Program-made: the position numbers and the translations under genes | DNA from: Simmondsia chinensis | Taxonomy: Eukaryota > Streptophyta > Magnoliopsida > Caryophyllales > Simmondsiaceae | Length of the DNA stretch: 64,000 nt | Assembly (NCBI GenBank): GCA_018398585.1 | Contig: JAGTTD010000018.1 | Coordinates: forward strand, 9,555,501 to 9,619,500 | Direction of reading: 5' to 3' | Notes under the pieces: model-generated | Told to the model about the DNA's origin: nothing | The model's database searches: none | The model's input: the letters and a program-made list of their open reading frames with translations, nothing else | Shown: piece by piece, positions 55,085 through 64,000 of the stretch | How positions within the stretch are numbered: the stretch's first letter is position 1 | Layout: each line of letters begins with the position of its first letter

Positions 55085-56689
55085 GGAAAATTATCACTTA
55101 GGTATCCTAAGATTTGAGCATTTATCACCTATGTACCCTGACATTTTAATATATACAATGAGGCACCCTTGGGTTTGAATATTTTATTACCTAGATACCT
55201 TATGTCGGGATTTGATTAATTTTTGTAAGTTTTTGTAAAAAATATTGATGTAATAGATAATTATAAGACATATAAGTCATGCCAATATTTTTATCAATAA
55301 TTTAGTGAATTGGCATAAAATATTCACCGAATATAGATGTAAGCGACCTAAATTTTGCTGAAATTATAGGTCACATTATCTTTTTCCAACAAAAAAAACC
55401 CCTAATGAATATACTAAGGCCATGGATCCGGTGTTGTGGTTGGTCCACAGCACTATTGGCAGTGGACCAGTCACGTAGAAGGGAGGGGGGAGGAGGGTGG
55501 ATTTTTTTATTTTTAAAATTTAATTATTTTAAAAGTTATTAAATTTAAGTTATTTATGCAAAATAATTTTAATATATAAATTTATATTTTGACTATCTAT
55601 TAATTAGATATCTATAATATTTTTATTATTATTTGATATTTTTAATAAAAATTTAATATATAAATTTATATTTTGACTATTTATTAATTAGATGTTTGAT
55701 AAAATTTTTTTGTCATTTGATATTTTCAACAAAAATTAAAATTTTGTTGTAAATATCAAATGATAACAAAAATTTAATAAATATCTAATTAATAAATAAA
55801 TTTTTATTGTCACTTGATATTTGTAATAAAAATTTAATATATAAATTTATATTTTGACTGTTTATTAATTAGATATCTATTCAATTTTTATTGACATTTG
55901 ATATTTTTAATAAATTTTTGTTGAAAGTAGCAAATGATAACAAAAATTTAACAGATATCTAATTAATAAATAATTAAAATATAAATTTATATATTAAAAT
56001 TATTTTATATAAATAACTTAAATTTAAAAATGTTTTAAATAATTAAATTTGAAAAATAAGAAAAATCCACCCCTCTCCCTCTTTCTTTGGCTACCACTTG
56101 TGGACCAGTAACCGACATCTAATTAATAAATAAATTTTTGTTATCATTTGATATATTTGACAAAAATTTAATATATAAATTTATATTTTGACTTTTTATT
56201 AATTAAATGTCTGTTAAATTTTTGTTATCATTTGATGTTTTTAACAAAAATTTAATTTTTGGTCAAAATATCAAATGACAATAAAACTTTAATAGATATC
56301 TAATGAATAAATAGTCAAAAATCTAAATTTATAATTTAAAATTATTTTGTAAAATAATTTTAAAATAATTAAATTTAAAAAATAAAAAAATCCACCGCCT
56401 CTCTCTCTCTTTCTCTCTCTCTGTGTGGTCAACAGCCAGTAATGCTGTTAGCACTAGATCCATGGCCATATATTAATATATTTTCAGAATCATGTTCAAT
56501 TTTAGTATTTTTCAATGAAAATTCATCAAGTTTTGACAAAAGAGTGTTTGATTGATAAATTTTTAAAATTTTAGGTTACTTAAGTGATAAAATATGCAAA
56601 TCTCAAGGTACTCCATTGTATATACTGAAATGTCAGGGTACGTAGGTAATAAATAGTCAAATCTTAAGGTACCTAAGTCATAATTTCCC
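55085..56689. mobile_element. Long-TIR MITE (about 546 bp without insert)
   Basis: The left arm 55085-55200 and right arm 56575-56689 are inverted copies of about 110 bp. Both contain cttaggta(t/c)c and the words ctgacattt and tatatacaatg. No transposase and no clear target duplication. A second MITE (55418-56467) sits between the arms. Confidence 0.7.
55418..56467. mobile_element. Mutator-type MITE/foldback element nested in the long-TIR MITE
   Basis: Termini GGCCATGGATCCGGTGTT and, reverse complemented, GGCCATGGATCTAGTGCT. Flanking 9-mers atatactaa (55409-55417) and atatattaa (56468-56476) agree at 8 of 9, the size expected for Mutator-like elements. The interior is built of repeated AT-rich modules (aatatataaatttatatttt, tattaattagata/tatctaattaataa) in direct and inverted order, each bounded by gtggaccagt- and aaatccacc-type words (55440-55500, 56060-56115, 56390-56440), so it can fold on itself. 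No coding. Confidence 0.68.
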
Positions 56690-57127
56690 TACCTATTCCC
56701 CATATTGCATCACAAGTTTCCATCAGAAACGAAATCTTTTACAATCATAGAAGAGTATCAAGATTGAAATTAAAGTGCCTTACAGATAAATCAAACAAAG
56801 AAAATGAGAGGGGCAAGAAAACCCTAAACAAAAACCAGAACAGGAAGATGAACTGCAAACTGAACCAGAAATCCCCAAAACGGATCTCTAAACAAGCTCC
56901 AAATTGAGTTCTCTTTGTTTTTCTTTCTTCTTCAACCTTCTCCATCCTTCTCTCTTTTCTCAACCTCTCTCTTTCTTTCTTTATTTCTCTCTTATCACCC
57001 TTTACTTTATTTCTAGTCATAAGCCTCAAAGCCCAAAATAGAGCTTAAATGATGTGTGGGTGAAAGCTCTAAAATATCATCCAACAGAGCACGGGACAAC
57101 ATGTGGCACACATAAGGGAGGAGGAGA
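56690..57127. other. Unassigned sequence
   Basis: The CT-rich block 56900-57000 gives a 94-codon minus frame (57029-56745) full of K/R/E then F/L, which I consider compositional rather than a gene. Confidence 0.3.
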
Positions 57128-57698
57128 TGTTAAGGATAAAAATAGTCAGTCTCTATTAACCGTTGAGGAAAATAAAACCATGTTATCATTATTCTAAACT
57201 AAGTAATAATGAGTTACTAATATATAAAATTGGATACTAAAATACTGGACTTAAATTAAACATGTAGGACATAAGCTTAATTAAATATAATACATATATA
57301 TAATGCCCCACTTCCTCATTTCCTTCCCGAGCAAGCATCCCTCACCGCCTCACCGCTTCACCCCTCTTTCATTCTCTCGACCTCTCTATTTCTAGGGATC
57401 TCTCTCGATCTCACTCTCCATTCGCCTCTCTCTCTTTCTCACCATTATCAACCTGCTTTCTTCGTTCTTCAGGATCTCTACTCAACTTAAGCTAAGTATT
57501 TTGCTACCTTTATTTATTTCTTATTATTACTTTTAGGAGACATACTGACTTGAGTGTTGGAGGGGTTACTCGCAGGCTAAACATGTGGGTCGCTTTGACC
57601 ATTTGTGCATTTCACAGGTTACACTAGGCTTGGTCCCGTTTCATCAAGAGCTTGAGTTCGGCTCCCCTTAAAAGAACTTGCTCCAGAAATCCCGAAAC
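57128..57698 (+). repeat. Tat-like Ty3/gypsy LTR fragment
   Basis: It contains a TATA-like catatatataatgcccc (57292-57308), a CT-rich leader and the U5-like ctgacttgagtgttggaggg (57548-57567), which is characteristic of plant Tat-group LTRs. It is followed at once by a primer-site-like sequence. The left boundary is a guess. No internal coding region follows, so the element is truncated. Confidence 0.45.
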
Positions 57699-57700
57699 AA

Positions 57701-57719
57701 ATGGCACTGTCTGTGGGAA
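57701..57719 (+). promoter_or_regulatory. Primer-binding-like site after the Tat-like LTR
   Basis: tggcactgtctgtgggaaa resembles the TGGCGCCGTCTGTGGGAA string found just inside the 5' LTR of many plant Tat elements, with two changes. Confidence 0.5.
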
Positions 57720-58116
57720 AGGAAATGAGAAATATGGGACCATCACACCTACCTAATCCTTCTCACTCTTAATTGGCAAGTACTACAAGTTCTTTTCAAC
57801 GTATTCTTCATTAGTCGAGAAAAAAAATCAAAGTTAGAGTTATAATTTACCCTCGAATAAAAGACCCTTTCTATATAAAGGTATACATATTTCTTAATTT
57901 TTGTGATTTATATACCTTAAATTTTAGCTATCCGTTAATTGGTTAAAGATGTCTTCGTTTAACTACTCTTAATCTTACATATTTCAAGAAACCAATATAA
58001 CCTTTTTAGGTTGCATTCACCAATTTATTGATACTTAGAAGGTAAAATAAATAAAAAAAAAGAGAGATGAGAATGGGAAACAAGGGAAGGTTAGAGACGG
58101 TTCTTGTTATTTTAGT
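57720..58116. other. Unassigned sequence
   Basis: AT-rich, no coding or repeat signature recognised. Confidence 0.3.
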
Positions 58117-59108
58117 TGTTAGAAAAATTGCCTAATAAATAGCAAAAACAACAAAACTGCAGCAAAATCATAATGAAACTTGCTACTTAAAAATGCAAAA
58201 AAAATGCAGTAAAATTGTAGCAAATATTGCAGTAAAACTACAGTAGTGAAAACCAATAAAGCGGAACCGCAATGAAGCAAAATTGCAATAAAATTCAGGA
58301 ATAGCAGCGAAGGAGAGAACAATTAGAAAGATCTTACAAAAGAATGATACAGCACCGTGGTAAGAACCACTGTCCTAAAAGACAATTTCGCCGCTGCTCC
58401 GATGTACACAGTATAAACGGCGGCCATCCTGCAGGATTAATGCGATCTGACTCTTAATGTGCACTCATTAATTGCCAGGTAAGAGTGCCTAAGAACTTTG
58501 CCTAGAATTAATCGATTTGTCTCAGCAAGCAAAAGCCCATTTCTCTTTAAATTTCAACCCAAAATGATTCTTCTTCCTCACTTTTGTGATGCACCCAAAT
58601 GAGATTTTTTGAAGAAAAATAGCAGAGGAAAAGAGAGAGTAGCAATAGCCGTAATTGGAGAGAGAGAGAATATACATTTAAATGAGTGTAGAGATACGGG
58701 GTTAAAATAATGGGATGTATAAGTGTGGGGTTTTAATTTGCAACGATAAAATAACGGACGGAATAAATTGTAACGGCTATATTGTTAATATATTCCTAAT
58801 GGTCACAAATTTAATGACCCTAAACGGCTAGTAATCGTAACAAGTATTTAAACCGAGTGCAATGAATTCCAACAGCTATAAAAGGTAATAGGCATTAAGT
58901 CATCGGCTATAATGTATTTCAACGGCTATAAACAGTCAAATTTAATGAGGTTAAACCGCTATAAGTAAGTGGCTAGTAATGGATCTTAAAAATATATTTT
59001 TCCGAAAAATAAATGTATCATTGACAAAAGAATTATCCACACTATTTTTCAATGTGGGATACAACTCCCCTTAAAAACTAAAGGTTAGTTTGTATAATTT
59101 TTCCAACA
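58117..59108 (-). repeat. Copia-like LTR (992 bp), minus orientation
   Basis: It is bounded by TG (58117) and CA (59108). On the sense strand it starts TGTTGGAAAAATT immediately after a polypurine-like tcatttgtaggggat (59109-59123), so it is the 3' LTR of a minus-strand element. Its left 250 bp match 63274-63520. The U3 part has several copies of an AACGGCTATA word (58772, 58823, 58921, plus variants at 58871 and 58953). Confidence 0.65.
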
Positions 59109-62100
59109 ATCCCCTACAAATGATACAAGCAGAAGAGAACAAAGAGAAGTAGATTGGGCAAAGGGAGTTCAGTTTTTTAGTGTTGATGTCTTGCTGCATG
59201 AATCATCACCAAGTGTAACTCAAGTCTAGGACAAACAGCTTGCAAGGTGACTTATGTCTTGAACCTTATAAGGGGTTGTATAGTCTGCCACTCGGACACA
59301 TACCAAACTCCATATCTTGGTAACTCTTGCGATTTGGCGTGTTTTATCGGCCATGCGCTCATCCTGGATATTCATAGGCGCTCTAGAAGGCAAGTCTTAA
59401 ACTTCATTAGGAGCGGCCACACTCCCACACCTACGTAGATGGATTCCATCAAGTGTGTATTACCGCACACCCCCAAACATATGGATATGGGTCCATTAAG
59501 AGCTAAAGCTCAACCTCATCCCTTGGTAACGTACAGGCAGTGTCCATCAAATGCAAGCCTTGCTTACACCACTAAACATATGGCTATGGACCCGTTTCCG
59601 CACTGTCACACCATAGGGAGGGACTTCATAAATATAGTGCACTCCTTGAATGAAACTATGATTTTTCACATTGAACTTGCTAAGACCAGGTTGGATACAT
59701 CACAGCTTATTCATGCATCGACTTTAATCCCATCCCCCTCAATGTTTCTACAATCATTTTTCGACATAGTGTCTTTATCAATGGATCCACAAGGTTCTTT
59801 TCAGACTTTACACAATTTAGTGATATCACTTTCTATCAAGTAGATAGTTTATAATCTTAAGCTTGAGACAAATAGGTCTCCTCTTGCCAAACCCATCAAC
59901 TATGCAGTGTCCACACCATTCGTAACGGACTATGGGTTAGCTTAAAGCATCAAGCTCAACCATCACAAATGGCATTTCAACACTGTATTAGAACAAAGTG
60001 GACTTGAGAGTTGACCACTATCAACATTAATCATGAGTTGCTTTTACCCCCACATTGAGGTATCTGCAACGAGCTGCTAAATAACTAGCTTCATTGTCTG
60101 CCAATTTCAACAAAAGTCAGTATAATACAATAATGGAGTAAATATCATATCAATAAAAATCATTTATCCACTCTTAGTACTCAAATGGTGCACATATCAT
60201 ACGTATATCGTACACACAGTTGGCATGAAAGTCATATACCGCAAATTTGTCAATTTCACATATCATCACAATTATCATCTCAATTTGATTAGATCACCAC
60301 CAGTTTAGGTCATAAGTGACCATATACCCATTCTCATAGTACTTAGAGTACATGCATTAACAATATTACGGGTAGTCCATGTATTACCAATGTTATATCA
60401 ATTTTTTGGTGATATCAAGAGAAAGAGGTACAGAAGACCATAATTCACATGATGTCTTTTACAATTTAACTTAAGGCAACCAAGCCTCCGCAAGGCTCTC
60501 GAGCTGAAGTGCTAGCATCATCAAGCTATTCACACAGACTTTGAACCGTCACCAAAATAATATTTCCATCATAATCAATTTCCATAAGCTAGCTATAACT
60601 AGCAAACATAGATGGAACTACAATATTCACGAGAAATTTTGATCAAATAGTATTTGGGCTCTCGGGTCTTGCAAAACCCCACAATGGAATGTTTCATACT
60701 ACATTATTAAGCCATTCAAATTTTTTACCTGCCAACTCAAACTTTAAGGTCAATCAAGGTTCTCATATGACCTAGACCTTACCCTTTTCCGAAAAACAAG
60801 AAAAGAAGGCATGAAACAGCAATCCTAAGGGCATAATAGTCTCTAAAGATAACACAAGTCCACATAAGACCCAAATATATCATGATTTCCCAACTACAAA
60901 TTGAAAATTCAGCAAACTAGTCCAAAAAAAACAGCATAATACCAGTATGGACAGCAACATTCAACAGCTAAATATCATAATCTGCAGTATGCACACAACA
61001 TACAGCAGTTGCACACTATAAACAGCAAGTATTACTCCAGTACTGCATAATCCAGCATGTAAAAGTCCATAACAACATGTTATATCAGCATCTTACAACA
61101 GTTAACCAACATGTAGCAACAGCAACATATAGCCCAAGCTAAACATTAGCAGCATATTTAGCTTGAAAACAGTCAATAAATATGTTTATCATTACTTTAA
61201 GCAACAAGTAACAACACACTCACTTGCTTCAAACATAGTCATGGAAAACCCATGAGACACATCAACATGGAAACTAATATACAAATCACAAATAGATTTT
61301 TTTTTTTCAAGAACTCACAAGTCCTATAAGCCCTTTACAATGATCAACTATTTCAATAGGTCTCTCAAAACATGCAAGAAAATTCAGTTCTCACATACAA
61401 GATATAAACTCATAGTTAAAACTCAAACATGCAATGCTCTACCAACACAAGGGATTCAAGATTGTGTATCTAGATATGCTTGACCTAAGAGTTGCCAATT
61501 CTAGGTTCAAGACTTCATTCTAACAAGTTTACAATCAACCTCAAGCGTTAAACATGTATTAACTATAACAATCATACAAAAAATTGAAAAAGCACACAAC
61601 TCAATTTCCATATAGCATGGTTAGACGCAAAACAATAGCACTAGCACCATGCACAAGTGTTCAAAACAATATCAAAATAGAATCTAAACAAAGAAGTCTC
61701 CTCTGATGACCAACCGGGTCAAGCTCAAACAATTTAACTTCGAAATGGCTCCACCAAAACAAGAATCTACACCAGATTCTCAAACGATCGTACATGAGGC
61801 CGAACAAGCGATTAATTCTGAACTGCTCCACCAATCAGATGTACCTAGAGCTTTCTCACTTCAAGACAAACCGTCAGTATCAAGCTAGACATCTTTTCCA
61901 CAAAGAGGAAATCAAAGGATGTTTAAAAAAAAAAAAAATTGTAAGAAATACATGCTACCTAGGCCACCTAATCCTTTTGATTTTAACTTCCGTTTTATTT
62001 ATTATGGTTAAAATAGTTCTTATGTAACACAAAAAATTTTGCCGCATATAAGAGCACTACCCCCATATTTCACTAACTTATATTATGATTCATGTGAATG

Positions 62101-62300
62101 TGGGTCTAACTTCCATTGATGAAATGCAAGTAATACATGCATGCCAGCATTATGTTGCTTCCATTTAACCTTTTTCATATAAACCTCGAAAATTAGGCCA
62201 TTCAAATGACAACATGAACAGTAGGAAAAATGTATAAAGTTCAAATCATCAAACATACACATACTTAAACTTCAAGTATAATTTTTTTTTTTTTACATTA
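59109..62300 (-). other. Non-coding internal region of a copia-like element plus unassigned DNA
   Basis: 59240-60120 has a sequence style (cacattgaacttgctaagac, cagcttattcatgc, cgacatagtgtctttatcaatggatc) that I associate with the 3' non-coding region of some plant copia elements. No RT, integrase or gag motif is visible to 62300. 60900-61180 is rich in aacagca/cagcaac words. A 60-codon frame at 61706-61888 shows no known motif. Confidence 0.4.
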
Positions 62301-62329
62301 TTAAGTATGTCTCATTTCTACTTTCTCAA

Positions 62330-62925
62330 TTCTAAAAATAACAAAGACAAGGCCTAATGCCAAGGCTATAGAAAATGTGTATTCATTAAGCCGAGCTCGT
62401 ACATTCACCATCTCATAAACGAGTGCCAAAGCATTTCTTTGGTACCCATTTTGCATCAGTCCGGATAGAACTGTATCACTACGAAACATCTTGGGAGGGC
62501 AATCTTCTAAAAAGATCAAGAGCACTTACCCACCAATGATTATATTCCTTGACATTGTATCTCCTCACATCTTTCGACTCAAACAATGTTTCAGCATAGC
62601 CAAGCTCATGGCATTTCACGTAAAAATCAAGCATAGAGTTCCTCAATACATCATCTAAACCAATCCCGTTCCTCAAAATCCATCCATGAACAGCCTTACC
62701 ACTAAGAATCTCACCCCCATTTGAGCAACACTTCAGAACACTCGACAATGTAAACCCATTAGGACACTCTCCCACTACTAACGTCCGGTTAAAAACACCC
62801 AACGCCACCCTAAACAACATAGTTCAAGCTATCCTAGAAATAATAACAGTCCAAGTGCGCACATCTCTCTTAGGCATTTTGTCGAACATCTTACCCGCAT
62901 CAATAAACAAACTAACTTCACATTC
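62330..62925 (-). pseudogene. Pentatricopeptide-repeat (PPR) protein fragment
   Basis: The minus strand gives consecutive PPR motifs: KMPKRDVRTWTVIIS (~62870-62830), a TGA, then VALGVFNRTLVVGECPNGFT, LSSVLKCCSNGG, GKAVHGWILRNGIGLDDVLR, NSMLDFYVKCHELGYAETLF (62815-62580) and ALDLFRRLPSQDVS. After a frameshift it continues SDTVLSGLMQNGYQRNALAL (62490-62430) and LNEYTFSIALALG. PLS-class plant PPR proteins bind organellar RNA and are usually 400-900 residues with an N-terminal transit peptide. Only about five repeats are present here and no N- or C-terminal domain is seen, so this is a partial, damaged copy. It lies between two LTR-like sequences in the same orientation. Confidence 0.8.
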
Positions 62926-63273
62926 AAACTCAAAATATAATTCCCAACATCTAGATCAAAGATTGAACCATTCTTGAAAACTTTACAATGAAGGGTCTAT
63001 AGAGCCAGTTTATTATCCAACTTGCGAATTGTGTTGAATGAAGAGTGTAAATTTCTTGAGTTAAGGCTATTGTGACTTGGGTTTATGATTATAACACTGA
63101 AATGTGCATGAGAAGATGGCATTCAGATAAATTGATTAATGTTTTTTCTCTCTATAAACAAAACCCAGTCTAAGCATATATTAAAATTTTAATTACTCAT
63201 CATAAACAACTTTAGATTGTAAAGCAAATAAATTCTTATAACTATAATTGACTGACCAAATGGCCTTTTAGAT
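62926..63273. other. Unassigned sequence
   Basis: AT-rich; no recognised feature. Bases just left of the LTR-like start at 63274 do not resemble a tRNA-Met primer site. Confidence 0.3.
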
Positions 63274-64000
63274 TGTTAGAACTAATAAATAGCGAAAATA
63301 GCAAAACCGCAGCAAAATTGCAGTGAAACTTGCTATTTAAAAATACGGTAAAAATGCAGTAAAATTGTAGAGAATAGTGCAGTTAAATTGTAGCAGTGAA
63401 AACCGGCGAACCAAAACCAGAGTTAAGCAAAATTGCAATAAAATCCAGGTATAGCAGTGAAGGAGAGAACAATTAAAAAGATCTTACAAAATGATGATAC
63501 CTCGCTGTGGTAGTGTGAAAGTATAGTATTGGGAATAAATGATACTCCTAGAATGGGAGCCCTCTCGTATATATATAGATTTTACACAGAACCTCAAGGC
63601 TAAGTGTCATGGTCCTAGGCTTGCCCAGTGTCCGCGACCCCTTGACAAGCAACAAGGTGCGCTGAGGCCCCTGGGCACAACCCCGGGCCAGTGCGTGCGT
63701 CCAGGTGCGTGGCCCCAAGCCAGTGCGCGCATCCCTACGGGCGTCCCAGGTCCCACTGTAGGTCGTGCCCCAGTGCGCGTCCCAACGCCCGCGTGCACAC
63801 GTCCCAGTGAGGGCCCAGGGCTTGCGGCAGGGTCCGTGATACTGCCGATTTTTCTTATTTTTGTTAAACTCGATGGGGCGTCTTGCACGTTGTCCCCGTG
63901 GGTCCTAGGATAGCCTTATGCATATAGTAGCTTAGAAAATTTTTAGTTTCTTTTTATCTTTTGTCTTCCTCAAAAATAGGGGTGTATGATTGCAAAGACC
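63274..64000 (-). repeat. Second copia-like LTR end, running off the window
   Basis: 63274-63520 is a diverged copy of 58117-58370 (tgttaga, then ctaataaatag, gcagcaaaat, gaaggagagaacaatta.aaagatcttacaaaa). Beyond 63520 the two differ: this one has TATA-like tatatatatag (63569-63579) and a GC-rich block (63600-63840). It may be a related family sharing only the U5 end, or an LTR with an inserted segment. Its other end is outside the window. Confidence 0.5.

Noticed and set aside
57128..57500. A host gene promoter and 5' UTR (TATA plus CT-rich leader)
   Set aside because: The downstream sequence matches a Tat-type U5 and primer site better than any coding exon.
63539..63913. 124-codon plus frame rich in P/G/R/A
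   Set aside because: GC-rich LTR block read through; the minus strand is equally open (63888-63607) and no domain is visible.

Overview
The window looks like a repeat-dominated stretch of a flowering-plant nuclear genome, most likely a eudicot. It is AT-rich. It carries plant-type LTR retrotransposons (Athila-like Ty3/gypsy, Tat-like LTRs, Ty1/copia), RTE and L1 LINEs, a plant hAT transposon, MITEs, a plant 5S rRNA-derived sequence, endogenous caulimovirid (pararetrovirus) DNA and a PPR gene fragment. I found no intact host gene, tRNA, CRISPR array or bacterial-type operon. Almost every coding trace is a pseudogene with stops and frameshifts.

Layout. 1-7913: a decayed Ty3/gypsy element (gag remnant, polypurine tract, 3' LTR) whose LTR is split by a 4.2-kb RTE LINE in minus orientation. 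7914-9100: unassigned. 9101-22761: an Athila-like tandem LTR-internal-LTR-internal-LTR array on the minus strand; both internal copies lack the RT core and nearly everything after it. 22762-25126: unassigned sequence with a hAT-like MITE. 25127-35600: a scrambled endogenous pararetrovirus cluster (25688-35095) made of head-to-head and tail-to-tail segments, bracketed by a ~500-bp degenerate direct repeat. 35601-39182: microsatellites, then a complete but dead hAT element (8-bp target duplication). Nested in it is a 234-bp retroposed unit that fuses a 5S rRNA segment to an RTE-type 3' tail. 39222-44216: a Ty1/copia element (5-bp target duplication) reduced to one full LTR, a scrap of pol and a partial LTR. 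45546-54040: an L1-type LINE remnant interrupted by a MITE and by a 1.4-kb solo LTR. That LTR contains a second RTE LINE, which contains a 523-bp solo LTR. 55085-56689: a long-TIR MITE with a Mutator-type MITE inside it. 57128-57720: a Tat-like LTR end with a primer-binding-like site. 58117-64000: a copia-like LTR, non-coding internal sequence, a PPR gene fragment, and a second LTR-like start running off the window.

Relationships. The two RTE LINEs, a 122-bp fragment inside the pararetrovirus and the 5S-headed unit all share one 3' tail ending in TTG repeats. This suggests that one RTE machinery mobilised several RNAs. Insertion order can be read from the target-site duplications, several of which are perfect. 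The most unusual items are the 5S rRNA/RTE-tail chimera, the hairpin-rich pararetrovirus cluster with its long flanking direct repeat, the tandem Athila array sharing one pol deletion, and a 35-bp filler copied from downstream flank at one LINE 5' junction. All family names rest on motif reading by eye; no database search was possible.
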